A DNA stretch of 64,000 nucleotides from CAVDRM01 sp963611355. GTDB lineage: Bacteria > Bacillota > Clostridia > Christensenellales > Aristaeellaceae. A program made the translations under genes and the position numbers. The stretch lies in assembly GCA_963611355.1 (NCBI GenBank), contig CAVDRM010000008.1:1-64000 (forward strand), given 5' to 3'. How positions within the stretch are numbered: the first letter of the stretch is position 1; every line of letters begins with the position of its first letter. Below, one piece after another: positions 8,863 through 16,964 of this stretch. A model generated the notes under the pieces. It made no database searches and was not told where the DNA came from. It was given only the letters and a program-made list of their open reading frames with translations.

Positions 8863-8873
8863 CTAGTATACAA
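8856..8873. promoter_or_regulatory. Operator palindrome over the -35 box, likely GntR/FCD site
   Basis: TTGTCTACTAGTATACAA is symmetric at 16 of 18 positions and covers the -35 hexamer. FCD-type GntR regulators bind AT-rich palindromes of about this length with TTGT/ACAA ends. Binding here would block polymerase. The link to the operon's own GntR protein is inference. The rest of the 8874-9014 spacer holds nothing I can name. Confidence 0.6.
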
Positions 8874-9014
8874 GTTAAGATTTTGTTAAGATTAGAAAAA
8901 ATTGAGAAATTATTCTCCATAAACAACATTTGTGCGTTTTGAGCGGATGAAAATAGGTAAATCGAAAAGGTTGTCCTGTCAGCGAGAAATATAGTCTCAT
9001 TCACCGCACTGTCC

Positions 9015-9052
9015 AATTAAAAAAGCGCGGCTCATCAAAGGAGCTGCGCTTT
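9015..9052 (-). terminator. Intrinsic terminator after modC
   Basis: AAAGCGCGGCTC (9022-9033) pairs with GAGCTGCGCTTT (9041-9052) over 12 bp with one G-U pair. The minus-strand transcript then runs into TTTTTTAATT. It lies 14 bases past the modC stop and ends the moeA-like/modABC unit. Confidence 0.9.
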
Positions 9053-9066
9053 CATGTTCGGTCGGT

Positions 9067-10110
9067 TTATGCATAGAGCAGAAGAATATTGCTCGGCGCA
9101 ATGCCGAAGGCGGCGGGGAATTCCTGCGGGCGCTTATCTTTGGTCACACGCCACCAGAGCGCCTCGCTGTTTTCGTCCTGCCCCGCGAAGCGGAAACGCA
9201 CCGTCCATTCAAACGGCTCTTCCATTTCGCTCACATAGACGACGGCATGACGGTTCTGCGGGGCGTTGGCGTTAAAGTAGTGGGCGCGGATGCCGACGGC
9301 GAGAATATTGTCCTGCACGGGCTGAGCGGTCGTCAAACGGATGCCCCATTCCGGCACATCGACCTCGTATTCGCCCGTCTTGTTCGCCTTGGCGATGTTT
9401 TTGCAGCCGGTCAGGGCCGCGGCTCGGATGCTGACGGGGTCGGCAAAGAGCGCCTTGGTCGGTTTGACAGTCAGGAGGCTGCCGTTATCCACCACGGCGA
9501 TGCGGCTGCACATATGGTACGCCTCATCGCGGCTGTGTGTCACCATGATGACATCGTGACCGAAATTTTTAAGCAGCGCCTTTAATTCCATTTGCAGATA
9601 CAGCCTCAGGTGGCTGTCCAGCGCGGAAAACGGCTCGTCCAGCAGGAGCACCTGCGGCTCGCTGACCAGAATGCGCGCCAGCGCCGTGCGCTGCGCCTGC
9701 CCGCCGGAGAGCTGGTAAGGCTTGTGCCCCTGCAAATCGCCGATTTTCATCAGCTCCATTGCCTCGTGCAGCCGCTTTTCCTTTTCCTGCCTGTCCGTCA
9801 GGTGCTTGAGGCCGCAGAGAATGTTCTGCCGCACGGTCATGTTGGGAAAGAGCGCATAATTTTGAAACAGATAACCGACCTGCCGCTTCTGCGGGGGGAG
9901 GTTGATGTGCTGCGCGGAGTCGAACAGCGTTACGCCGTTTAAGACGATGCGGCCCCTGTCCGGCGTTTCGATGCCGGCGATGCACTTGAGCGTCATGCTC
10001 TTGCCGCAGCCGGACGCACCGAGCAGACCCAATATGCCGCCGCTTGTTTCAAAGGCGGCTTTCAGGTGAAACGCACCCAGCGTTTTTTCAATGTCGACCG
10101 TCAGGCTCAT
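9067..10110 (-). CDS. modC: Molybdate ABC transporter ATP-binding protein
   Basis: 347 aa. The nucleotide-binding domain has Walker A GASGCGKS, signature LSGGQ, Walker B VLLLDEP and the switch histidine in MVTHSRDE. A C-terminal TOBE-like region of about 100 residues follows. It energises molybdate (or tungstate) uptake through ModB. Its ATG overlaps the modB stop as ATGA. The assignment to molybdate rests on the linked ModA-like protein and the cofactor genes around it. Confidence 0.9.
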   Translation of the reverse strand: MSLTVDIEKTLGAFHLKAAFETSGGILGLLGASGCGKSMTLKCIAGIETPDRGRIVLNGVTLFDSAQHINLPPQKRQVGYLFQNYALFPNMTVRQNILCGLKHLTDRQEKEKRLHEAMELMKIGDLQGHKPYQLSGGQAQRTALARILVSEPQVLLLDEPFSALDSHLRLYLQMELKALLKNFGHDVIMVTHSRDEAYHMCSRIAVVDNGSLLTVKPTKALFADPVSIRAAALTGCKNIAKANKTGEYEVDVPEWGIRLTTAQPVQDNILAVGIRAHYFNANAPQNRHAVVYVSEMEEPFEWTVRFRFAGQDENSEALWWRVTKDKRPQEFPAAFGIAPSNILLLYA

Positions 10111-10775
10111 CGCTTCACCGCTTTCTTTTGCTTGGCCTCCAGCATATTGACGACAAGCAGCACCACCGTGCTGATGGCCATGTTAATCATCACCCAAGTA
10201 AACGCGCCCGCTTCGTCGTTGGTGCGCCAAAGCTGGTAGACGGTCGTGGAGATGGTCGCCGTTTTGCCGGGCGTATAGCCGATGAGCATGCTGGTCGCGC
10301 CGTATTCGCCCAAGGCGCGGGCAAAGGCCAGCACCGTGCCGGCCAAGATACCCTGACGGCAGGACGGCATACGGATGCGCCAGAAAATGTAGGTGTTGGA
10401 AAGCCCCAAGGTGCGTCCTGCATAGGCGAGCGTTTCATCAAAGCTCTCAAACGCGCCGCGGGCCGTTCGGTACATCAGCGGGAAGGCGACAACGGCCGCC
10501 GCCAAGATGCCGCCGTACCATGTCATGACGAATTTGATGCCGAACTGCGCCAGAAAGATGCCCAAGGGACGCTTCGCTCCGAAGAGGAGCAGCAGAAAAT
10601 AGCCGCAGACAGTCGGCGGAAGCACCATCGGAAGCGTCAGCACAACGTCTAAAAGCCCTTTGACGGCACGAGGCATCCGGGCGACATAATATGCCGCCCA
10701 GATGCCCGTAAAAAACACAAGAACACAGCTGATTGCCGCAATGCGCAGCGAGTTCCATAACGGATACCAGCTCAT
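10107..10775 (-). CDS. modB: Molybdate ABC transporter permease
   Basis: 222 aa with five to six membrane helices and the inner-membrane coupling motif containing EYGATSMLIG, close to the ModB form EFGAT. The ATG at 10775, one base after the modA stop, is preferred over an upstream TTG at 10787 that overlaps modA. Neither start has a strong ribosome site, so translation is probably coupled to modA. Confidence 0.9.
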   Translation of the reverse strand: MSWYPLWNSLRIAAISCVLVFFTGIWAAYYVARMPRAVKGLLDVVLTLPMVLPPTVCGYFLLLLFGAKRPLGIFLAQFGIKFVMTWYGGILAAAVVAFPLMYRTARGAFESFDETLAYAGRTLGLSNTYIFWRIRMPSCRQGILAGTVLAFARALGEYGATSMLIGYTPGKTATISTTVYQLWRTNDEAGAFTWVMINMAISTVVLLVVNMLEAKQKKAVKR

Positions 10776-10776
10776 T

Positions 10777-11583
10777 TTATTCCGCAACGGGAGAGAAGCC
10801 GACGCTCTGGAAAATCGCCATCGCTTCGTCAGTCTTCAGATAGTCGAGGAAAGCCTGCGCAGCCTCGGCATGCTCCGCCGTCTTGAGCACGGAGGCGGGA
10901 TAGATGACCTGACCGCACATTTCCTTGGTCGCGCTGTCCACAACGGTAAGACCCGCGCTGAAGGCGTCGGTGCAGTAGATGACGCCGCAGTCCACGCTGG
11001 CTTCCGCCACCTGCGTGGTGACTTCCTTGACGTTGGTGCCGTAGGTGATGCAGCCCTTGTTCGACAGTTCGGCCTCGTCCAGCTCATAGTAGGCCAGAAT
11101 CTTCTGGGTGTACTGGCCGACGGGAACGTCGCTGTTGCCCATGGCCATGAAGACCGTGCCGGCCTTCAGCAGCTCGGCAAGCTGGTCAAAGGATTCAATA
11201 CCCTTGGGGTTGCCTTCCGGCACGACGAGGGTGACCTTGTTCTCCAGCAGGTTGATGCGGCTGTTCGCATCCACGAAATCAAGACCGTCCTGGTTGACGG
11301 ACGCATCCGCCGTGATGTCGAGCTGGTTCATCTGCTTCTGACCGGCAGAGATGAACAGGTCGCAGGCAGCGCCTTCCTGAATCTGGGTCTTCAGGGTGCC
11401 CGACGAGTCAAAGTTGTAGGTGATGGTCACATCGGGATGCGCCGCCTCATACAGCGTTTTAATCTGGGTGAGCGTTTCGGTCATGGAGGCCGCCGCGAAC
11501 ACGACGATTTCCGTTGTTTCGGCCATCGCAGCGCCGATGCACAGCATCGTCAGAGCCAGCACCATGCAAAGCAGTTTCTTCAT
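10777..11583 (-). CDS. modA: Molybdate-binding periplasmic-type protein
   Basis: 268 aa with a signal peptide ending near AAMA (about residue 20). The mature part begins with the ModA-like ...VVFAAASMTETL and contains FDSSGTLKTQIQEGAACDLFISA, the oxyanion-binding serine region typical of ModA/WtpA. It delivers molybdate or tungstate to ModBC. An AAGGAG site lies 11 bases upstream. It follows the MoeA-like gene by 126 bases with no clear terminator between, so co-transcription is likely. Confidence 0.92.
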   Translation of the reverse strand: MKKLLCMVLALTMLCIGAAMAETTEIVVFAAASMTETLTQIKTLYEAAHPDVTITYNFDSSGTLKTQIQEGAACDLFISAGQKQMNQLDITADASVNQDGLDFVDANSRINLLENKVTLVVPEGNPKGIESFDQLAELLKAGTVFMAMGNSDVPVGQYTQKILAYYELDEAELSNKGCITYGTNVKEVTTQVAEASVDCGVIYCTDAFSAGLTVVDSATKEMCGQVIYPASVLKTAEHAEAAQAFLDYLKTDEAMAIFQSVGFSPVAE

Positions 11584-11709
11584 AAAAAAATAGCTCCTTT
11601 TTCCCGTCTTTCAGGGAATTTATTTGCATAGGCACGGATTTACGCGCCTGAATGCACCGTGAATTGCTCATACGCAAACCGCAAGCGCGGCGAATCGTGG
11701 CCGCTCTGA

Positions 11710-12738
11710 TTATTTTCCGAAGCCGCAGTTGGGATAAGTGCAGACGGGGCAGTTAAGGCACAGGCCGCCCTCGCCGAGGCGCGTAATGTCCTCGCGCTTG
11801 ATGCGAATGCCCGCTGCCACGCGGCATAAAACCAAGTCAAAAATCGTCCGTTTGGCGTACATGACGCAGCCGGGCAGCCCCAAGACGGGGATTCTGCGCC
11901 CGCCGCGCTCAAAATATCCGACCAGCAGCATCGCGCCTGGCAGAACGGGCGCACCGTAGGTCACGATATCCGCACCCGCCGCACGAATCGCGCCGGGCGT
12001 TTGGTCGTCGGGGTCAACGCTCATGCCGCCGGTGGTCAAAATCAGCTCCGCACCCGCGTCCAACAGCTTATGAATGGCGGCGACAATCGTCTCGCGGTCG
12101 TCCGGACATTTTTCATGGCCGATGACGGTCATGCCGTACTCGCCGACCTTCTGCTCCACGACAGGGGTGAAGGTGTCGGTAATGCGTCCCAGGTAGACCT
12201 CCGTGCCGGTGGTCAAGATGCCGACCCTGAGGGACTTGAACGGAACGACATTCATGAGCGGCCTGCCGCCTGCCGTTCGCTTCGCCGATTCCATTTTCTC
12301 CTTTTGAATGACAAGGGGAATGACCCGTGTTCCGGCCAGCTTGTCGCCCGCCTTGACGGGGGTCATGCCGTGGCGGGAGGCAATCATCAGCTCCTCGATA
12401 TTATTGACGGCCAGCAGCCGCTCACTGTCAACGACAAAAAGACCGTCCGCCGTCGCAATCAGCTCGATTTTTCCCTCGGAGGGCGCTGTCGCCCGCATAT
12501 TTTCACCCATGCAGAGGTCGCGCAGGATGGCGGCTGCCTCATCCTCATGGTACATGGTATCGTTCTTTTCCCAGACATAGAGGTGCTCTTTGCCCAGCTT
12601 CAACAGTTCCGGAATGTCTTCCGCCGTCACGATGTGACCCTTCTTAAAGGCCACGCCCTTTCGAACATCCTTTACGATGACGGTGATGTCGTGGCAAAGC
12701 ACATGGCCGACGGCTTCTGTCGTTTGAATCAGGCGCAT
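11710..12738 (-). CDS. Molybdopterin-binding MoeA-like protein with Cys-rich tail
   Basis: 342 aa. The middle carries a MoaB/MogA-fold molybdopterin-binding domain: LRVGILTTGTEVY, then LTTGGMSVDPDDQTPGAIR and LPGAMLL. It lacks full MoeA length (about 400 aa) and domain content. The last 16 residues hold four cysteines (C327, C330, C333, C338) in a C-x2-C-x2-C-x4-C pattern that could bind a metal or cluster. Similar proteins with this tail occur beside molybdenum hydroxylase maturation genes in anaerobes. Likely role: handling or inserting molybdenum cofactor, in the cytoplasm. It is first in the operon with modABC. Confidence 0.8.
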   Translation of the reverse strand: MRLIQTTEAVGHVLCHDITVIVKDVRKGVAFKKGHIVTAEDIPELLKLGKEHLYVWEKNDTMYHEDEAAAILRDLCMGENMRATAPSEGKIELIATADGLFVVDSERLLAVNNIEELMIASRHGMTPVKAGDKLAGTRVIPLVIQKEKMESAKRTAGGRPLMNVVPFKSLRVGILTTGTEVYLGRITDTFTPVVEQKVGEYGMTVIGHEKCPDDRETIVAAIHKLLDAGAELILTTGGMSVDPDDQTPGAIRAAGADIVTYGAPVLPGAMLLVGYFERGGRRIPVLGLPGCVMYAKRTIFDLVLCRVAAGIRIKREDITRLGEGGLCLNCPVCTYPNCGFGK

Positions 12739-12781
12739 AAGTAATCTCTCCGTTCCGGCATAATCGTTCTCTCTCGTATTT

Positions 12782-12809
12782 ATTGTAGCCTGTGTTACCT
12801 TTTAAACAA
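12782..12809 (-). promoter_or_regulatory. Probable promoter of the moeA-like/modABC unit
   Basis: On the minus strand, TTGTTT (12804-12809) and TACAAT (12782-12787) are spaced by 16 bases, 43 bases before the start codon. The fit is good but not perfect. Confidence 0.5.
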
Positions 12810-12882
12810 GTAGTATGGACAACATTTCACGATATTTTTCATTCGGTCGTGCGACCTATGCAGAAAGAATAAAGAAAATGTA

Positions 12883-12911
12883 TTGACAAATTCTTTATGC
12901 TTGACTATGCT
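12883..12911 (+). promoter_or_regulatory. Promoter of the orphan antitoxin gene
   Basis: TTGACA (12883-12888), a 17-base spacer and TATGCT (12906-12911) lie 24 bases ahead of the start codon. Confidence 0.6.
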
Positions 12912-12935
12912 TTTATGCGGAAAGGAAGGATGAAT

Positions 12936-13172
12936 ATGCCGCGAACCGTGAATGTGAATTTCAAACTGGACGCTGACGTCAAAAAGAGCATGGAGCAGGC
13001 GTGCGCCGAAATGGGGCTGAGCATGAGCGCGGCGTTCACCGTGTTTGCCAGAAAGGTCGGCAGGGAAAAACGCATCCCGTTTGAAATTTCCGCAAATCCG
13101 CTTGATTCGCAGCGCAATATCCGCCATTCGGAGGACATTGTGCGCGATATGAAGGACGGAAAGGCACACTGA
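12936..13172 (+). CDS. RelB/DinJ family antitoxin, no partner toxin
   Basis: 78 aa from MPRTVNVNFKLD, the ribbon-helix-helix start seen in DinJ/RelB antitoxins, followed by VKKSMEQACAEMGLSMSAAF, which is the helix-turn-helix pair. The C-terminal half would wrap the toxin. The start was set by AAGGAAGG six bases upstream of the second ATG of the pair. Downstream, 13173-13417 contains no RelE/YafQ-like reading frame, only a weak AGACG/CGTCT hairpin with T-run near 13300, so the antitoxin appears orphaned. Alternatively it is a stand-alone regulator. Confidence 0.8.
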   Translation: MPRTVNVNFKLDADVKKSMEQACAEMGLSMSAAFTVFARKVGREKRIPFEISANPLDSQRNIRHSEDIVRDMKDGKAH

Positions 13173-13353
13173 GCGGAACACGCCCCGATGGAGGCGGACG
13201 AATGAAGCTGACAGCCGGATGCATCGGACGGCATCGGCAGACATGAACTGTTCCGGTCTTCCGCAGAGTCTTTGGCGCAGACGCATGACCCGCCGAAGGC
13301 CTGACGTCTTTTTTGCTTTTCACGCTTTGAGAGGCGTGTAGCGGATGCTACTA

Positions 13354-13381
13354 TTGTTTTGAAGCCGATATACAGTATAAT
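13354..13381 (+). promoter_or_regulatory. Promoter of the plus-strand molybdenum cofactor operon
   Basis: TTGTTT (13354-13359), a 16-base spacer and TATAAT (13376-13381) lie 36 bases before the first gene. Confidence 0.6.
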
Positions 13382-13417
13382 GAAAGAACACTTTGATAAA
13401 GGTCGGATGCTCTGTCT

Positions 13418-14479
13418 ATGCTGCTGTATCTCATTCGTCACGCCCACCCCGCTTCGCCCGATGCGGAGCGCCGATGCATCAGCCGAACCGATTCGGCGCC
13501 GGATGCCTTGGGCAAAATACAGGCGCGGCGCTTGGAAACATGGCTGGAAATACATCCCGTGCGCGCCGTGTATACAAGCCCGCTGCAAAGAGCCGTGCAG
13601 ACCGCACGGCAGATGGCGCAGGGGAAAGTCCCCGTGTTCATGGACGAGCGACTGACCGAGATGCGCGTCGGGGCGTGGGAGGGACTTTCGTTCGATGCAA
13701 TCAGCGCCCGCTGGCCGGAGCTGTATGCACAGCGCGGGCTGCATATGGGGACGACCGCACCGCCGGACGGCGAGAGTTTTTTGACGGCTGGCAAGCGGCT
13801 GCAGGACTTTTTGCTCGATTTGCCGAATGTTTCCGGCGATGTCGCCGTTGTTTCGCATGGCGGCATTATGCGCGGCTGGCTGTGCCCCCTGCTCGGAAAA
13901 TCGCCGGACGATGTGCTGACGATTCCGCAGCCGTGGGGCGGCGTGAGCATTGTGCGGATGGAGGACGGGCGTTTTTCCGTCTTGTCCGTCGGCTGCATGC
14001 CGTTTCCCGTCCCGAATGATGAGGAAATCAAGGCAATATATGCTTTTTACGATACGCCGCCGGAGGTGCGGGCACACTGCGGGGCTGTGGCGGACTGTGC
14101 CCTGCGCATTGCGAGGGAAAGCGGAGCGCAGCTTCGGCAGGATGAGCTGTACGCCGCCGCACTGCTGCATGATTTATGCCGCGCATCGGGCAGGGAGCAT
14201 CCGCAGAAGGCGGCCCAGGCGCTGAAAAGCCTCGGCTATCCGCGCTTGGCGGAGATGGTTTTCCGCCATCATGATTTAGGCGATAAACCGTCCGAAGAGG
14301 CCGAGGTGCTGTATCTGGCGGATAAGCTGGTCCAGGGCGTTTCGCCCGTTTCGCTCAGGGAACGGTTTGAACAATCAAGGCGCAAATGCGTGGATGAAGC
14401 GGCCTTGGCCGCATGGAAGGCGCGGTATGACGCGGCGCTTGCAATAGAAAGGAAGTATCTGCATGGCAGGATTTTATGA
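13418..14479 (+). CDS. Histidine phosphatase-HD domain fusion protein
   Basis: 353 aa. Residues 1-200 are a histidine phosphatase (phosphoglycerate mutase fold): RHAH at 7-10, SPLQRAVQTA, the acid E in MRVGAWEG, and SHGG for the second histidine. Residues about 215-340 are an HD-type hydrolase: HCGAVADCA, LLHDLC and FRHHD supply the metal ligands. The gene opens the operon xdhC-moaC-moaA-MOSC-mog-mocA and its end overlaps xdhC by 17 bases. The two phosphohydrolase domains suggest clean-up or processing of a nucleotide or phosphorylated cofactor precursor, but the substrate is not known. The ribosome site is weak; the start was placed at the conserved MLLYLIRHAH. Confidence 0.8.
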   Translation: MLLYLIRHAHPASPDAERRCISRTDSAPDALGKIQARRLETWLEIHPVRAVYTSPLQRAVQTARQMAQGKVPVFMDERLTEMRVGAWEGLSFDAISARWPELYAQRGLHMGTTAPPDGESFLTAGKRLQDFLLDLPNVSGDVAVVSHGGIMRGWLCPLLGKSPDDVLTIPQPWGGVSIVRMEDGRFSVLSVGCMPFPVPNDEEIKAIYAFYDTPPEVRAHCGAVADCALRIARESGAQLRQDELYAAALLHDLCRASGREHPQKAAQALKSLGYPRLAEMVFRHHDLGDKPSEEAEVLYLADKLVQGVSPVSLRERFEQSRRKCVDEAALAAWKARYDAALAIERKYLHGRIL

Positions 14480-15491
14480 GGCGCTTTCCCAAATCAATCC
14501 CAATGCGCAGAATGCTGTTTTAACCGTGCTGTCCGAGACGGGGCGGGGCGAAAAGTGCATTGTTTCCGCCGGAAAAATCGTCTGGGAAAGCAGCGGCTTT
14601 TTTTCGGAGCATTCGGACGAGACGCTGAAGGCGGCAGAGGACGGACAGACGGAAGTCGGCGGCCGGCGCGTGTTTTCCGAGAATTTGGGCTGTGAGAAAA
14701 AGTTCGTCATCTGCGGCGCTGGACACATTTCCATGCCGCTGATTGCCATGATAAGGATGCTGGACTGCCCCGTCACGGTCATTGACGACCGTCCCTATTT
14801 TGCCGATCATGCAAGGCAGGCGAAGGCGACCGCTGTCTATTGTGAGCCGTTTGAGGAGGCGCTTCAAAAAATTTCGGGGGATAATGATACTTTTTTTATC
14901 ATCGTCACCCGCGGTCACCGCTTTGATGAGGCGTGCCTTTCCGCCATCGTAAGAAAGCCTCATGCCTATATCGGCATGATTGGAAGCCGCCGGCGCGTCG
15001 GCTTTGTCAAGCAGGCGGTCATCGACGGCGGCGGCAATCCTGAGGTCGTGAACGGCGTCTACACCCCCATCGGCCTTGCCATCGGCGCACAAACACCGGA
15101 GGAAATCGCCATTGCAATCATGGCGGAAATCATTCAGGTAAAGAATGCGAAAAAGCGCAGGGGCGGCTATCCGCGGGAGCTGATGCGCGCTTTGTGCGGC
15201 GAGAATGCGGAACAAGCGCCCGCAGCGATGGCAACCATCGTTTCCCGCAAAGGCTCTGCGCCGCGTGATGTCGGCTCAAAGATGCTCATTTATGCGGACG
15301 GGCGCATTTTAGGCACAATCGGCGGCGGCTGCGTGGAGGCGGACGTCATCCGTCAGGCGAGGATGCTGCTGACGGACGACGGCCGGCCGTTTTCCGAGCT
15401 TCTTTCGGTCGATATGACGGCGGAGGCCGCCGAGGATGAGGGCATGGTGTGCGGCGGCGTCATAGAGGTGCTTTTGGAAAGGGCGATGTAA
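14463..15491 (+). CDS. xdhC: XdhC/CoxI family molybdoenzyme maturation protein
   Basis: 342 aa. XdhC-type proteins bind molybdenum cofactor and help sulfurate and insert it into xanthine-dehydrogenase-like enzymes. The Rossmann part comes first here (GAGHIS at 85-90, VIDDRP, IGMIGSRRR), and the CoxI-type part follows (RKGSAPRDVG from 262, GTIGGGC at 284-290, GMVCGG near the end). In the better known order the CoxI part is N-terminal, so this copy looks circularly rearranged. The first 75 residues may hold a remnant of the usual N-terminal domain. The AAGGAAG site for its ATG lies inside the preceding gene. Confidence 0.88.
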   Translation: MAGFYEALSQINPNAQNAVLTVLSETGRGEKCIVSAGKIVWESSGFFSEHSDETLKAAEDGQTEVGGRRVFSENLGCEKKFVICGAGHISMPLIAMIRMLDCPVTVIDDRPYFADHARQAKATAVYCEPFEEALQKISGDNDTFFIIVTRGHRFDEACLSAIVRKPHAYIGMIGSRRRVGFVKQAVIDGGGNPEVVNGVYTPIGLAIGAQTPEEIAIAIMAEIIQVKNAKKRRGGYPRELMRALCGENAEQAPAAMATIVSRKGSAPRDVGSKMLIYADGRILGTIGGGCVEADVIRQARMLLTDDGRPFSELLSVDMTAEAAEDEGMVCGGVIEVLLERAM

Positions 15492-15998
15492 ATGTTGGAG
15501 CAGCTTACGCATTTTGATAAAGACGGACAGGCCGTCATGGTGGATGTGAGTGAAAAGCGAGAGACGAGCCGCATGGCAGTTGCCAAAGGAAAAATCCGCG
15601 TGAGCGCGGACACCATGCTGGCGATTTCGGAGGGAAGCGCCGCCAAGGGCGATGTCTTGGGCGTGGCGCGGGTGGCGGGCATCATGGCGGTCAAGCGCAC
15701 GAGTGACCTTATCCCCCTGTGCCATCCTCTGCTTATCGGCAAAACAGCCGTTGATTTTACGGCGGACGCGGAAAAGTGCGAGGTTGAATGCACCTGCACC
15801 GTCAAGGTGCAGGGGCAGACGGGGGTGGAAATGGAGGCGCTGACGGGCGTCACCGTGGCGCTGCTCACCATTTACGATATGTGCAAGGCCATTGACAAGC
15901 GCATGGAAATCGGGGACATTCACTTGGCTCAAAAAACGGGCGGCAAGAGCGGCGAATTCATCAACGACTCTGCATGTGAGGGGAACGGCGATGCTTGA
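15492..15998 (+). CDS. moaC: Cyclic pyranopterin monophosphate synthase
   Basis: 168 aa, normal length. MoaC works after MoaA to form cyclic pyranopterin monophosphate, the first committed molybdenum cofactor intermediate. Family sequences LTHFDKDGQAVMVDVSEK, RVAGIMAVKRTSDLIPLCHPL and KVQGQTGVEMEALTGV are all present, including the catalytic lysine region near KTGGKSG at the C-terminal end. The ATG follows the xdhC stop directly. Confidence 0.96.
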   Translation: MLEQLTHFDKDGQAVMVDVSEKRETSRMAVAKGKIRVSADTMLAISEGSAAKGDVLGVARVAGIMAVKRTSDLIPLCHPLLIGKTAVDFTADAEKCEVECTCTVKVQGQTGVEMEALTGVTVALLTIYDMCKAIDKRMEIGDIHLAQKTGGKSGEFINDSACEGNGDA

Positions 15999-16962
15999 CG
16001 AATACGGCCGAGCCATCGACTATCTGCGCATTTCCGTGACCGACCGCTGCAACCTGCGCTGCGTCTACTGTATGCCGGAGCACGGCGTGCCGGACATCCC
16101 GCACGAGGGACTGCTGCGGTATGAGGAAATCATCCGCATTGTCCGCCTGATGCAGCCGCTGGGCATCAGAAAGGTGCGCATCACGGGCGGTGAGCCGCTG
16201 GCGCGGCGAGGGTGTCTGGATTTGGTGCGACGGCTTCATGAATCGGGCGGACTTGTGCGCATTGCCATGACCACGAACGGCATTCTGCTGGACGGTCAGG
16301 CGGCCAAGGCAAAGGAAGCGGGGCTGACGGATGTCAACATCAGCCTTGATACGCTCGACGCGGCGCGGTATCATCAGATTACCCGCCTGGGGGATGTCGA
16401 TACCGTGCTGCGCGTTATCGACGAAGCGCTTTCCTGCGGGCTGAGGGTCAAAATCAATGCCGTGCCGATGCGCGGGCTGAATGAGGACGACCTGACTGCC
16501 GTGGCTGCGCTGGCTGCGGACAAGCCCGTTTGTGTGCGGTTTATTGAATTGATGCCTGTCGGCTGCGGCGCGGCATTTTCACCCATTTCGACCGATGAGG
16601 TGCTGCAAAAAATGGAGGCTGCCTTCGGGACGCTTTGGTCTGATGCGGCGCATCATGGGGACGGGCCTGCGCGGTATGTGAAGCCGAATGGCTTTGCCGG
16701 CTCAATCGGCGTCATCAGCGCCGTCAGCCATGAATTCTGCGCCGCCTGCAACCGCGTCCGCCTGACCTCGGACGGACGGCTCAAGCTGTGCCTGAATCAT
16801 CAGGCGGGCCTGGATTTGCGGGAGCTTTTGCGCAGGGGCGCGGGGGATGATGAAATCACGGAGGCTATTTTGACCGCCATTCAAAAAAAGCCGCAGCGCC
16901 ACGGCTTTTTTGAGGCCGTACCGGACAAGGAAGCGCGGCGCATGAATCAAATCGGAGGATAA
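15991..16962 (+). CDS. moaA: GTP 3',8-cyclase (radical SAM)
   Basis: 323 aa. The N-terminal CxxxCxxC (C20, C24, C27) binds the radical-SAM [4Fe-4S] cluster. The C-terminal triple-cysteine site reads CAACNRVR followed by a third cysteine in GRLKLCL, binding the second cluster that holds GTP. The family end GG is kept (NQIGG). The start MLDEYGRAIDYLRISVTDRC overlaps moaC by eight bases; the longer open frame is an artefact. Confidence 0.96.
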   Translation: MLDEYGRAIDYLRISVTDRCNLRCVYCMPEHGVPDIPHEGLLRYEEIIRIVRLMQPLGIRKVRITGGEPLARRGCLDLVRRLHESGGLVRIAMTTNGILLDGQAAKAKEAGLTDVNISLDTLDAARYHQITRLGDVDTVLRVIDEALSCGLRVKINAVPMRGLNEDDLTAVAALAADKPVCVRFIELMPVGCGAAFSPISTDEVLQKMEAAFGTLWSDAAHHGDGPARYVKPNGFAGSIGVISAVSHEFCAACNRVRLTSDGRLKLCLNHQAGLDLRELLRRGAGDDEITEAILTAIQKKPQRHGFFEAVPDKEARRMNQIGG

Positions 16963-16964
16963 AA

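Noticed and set aside
13173..13417. RelE-type toxin partner of the antitoxin
   Set aside because: No frame of 80-100 codons with toxin-like residues exists in the gap on the plus strand.
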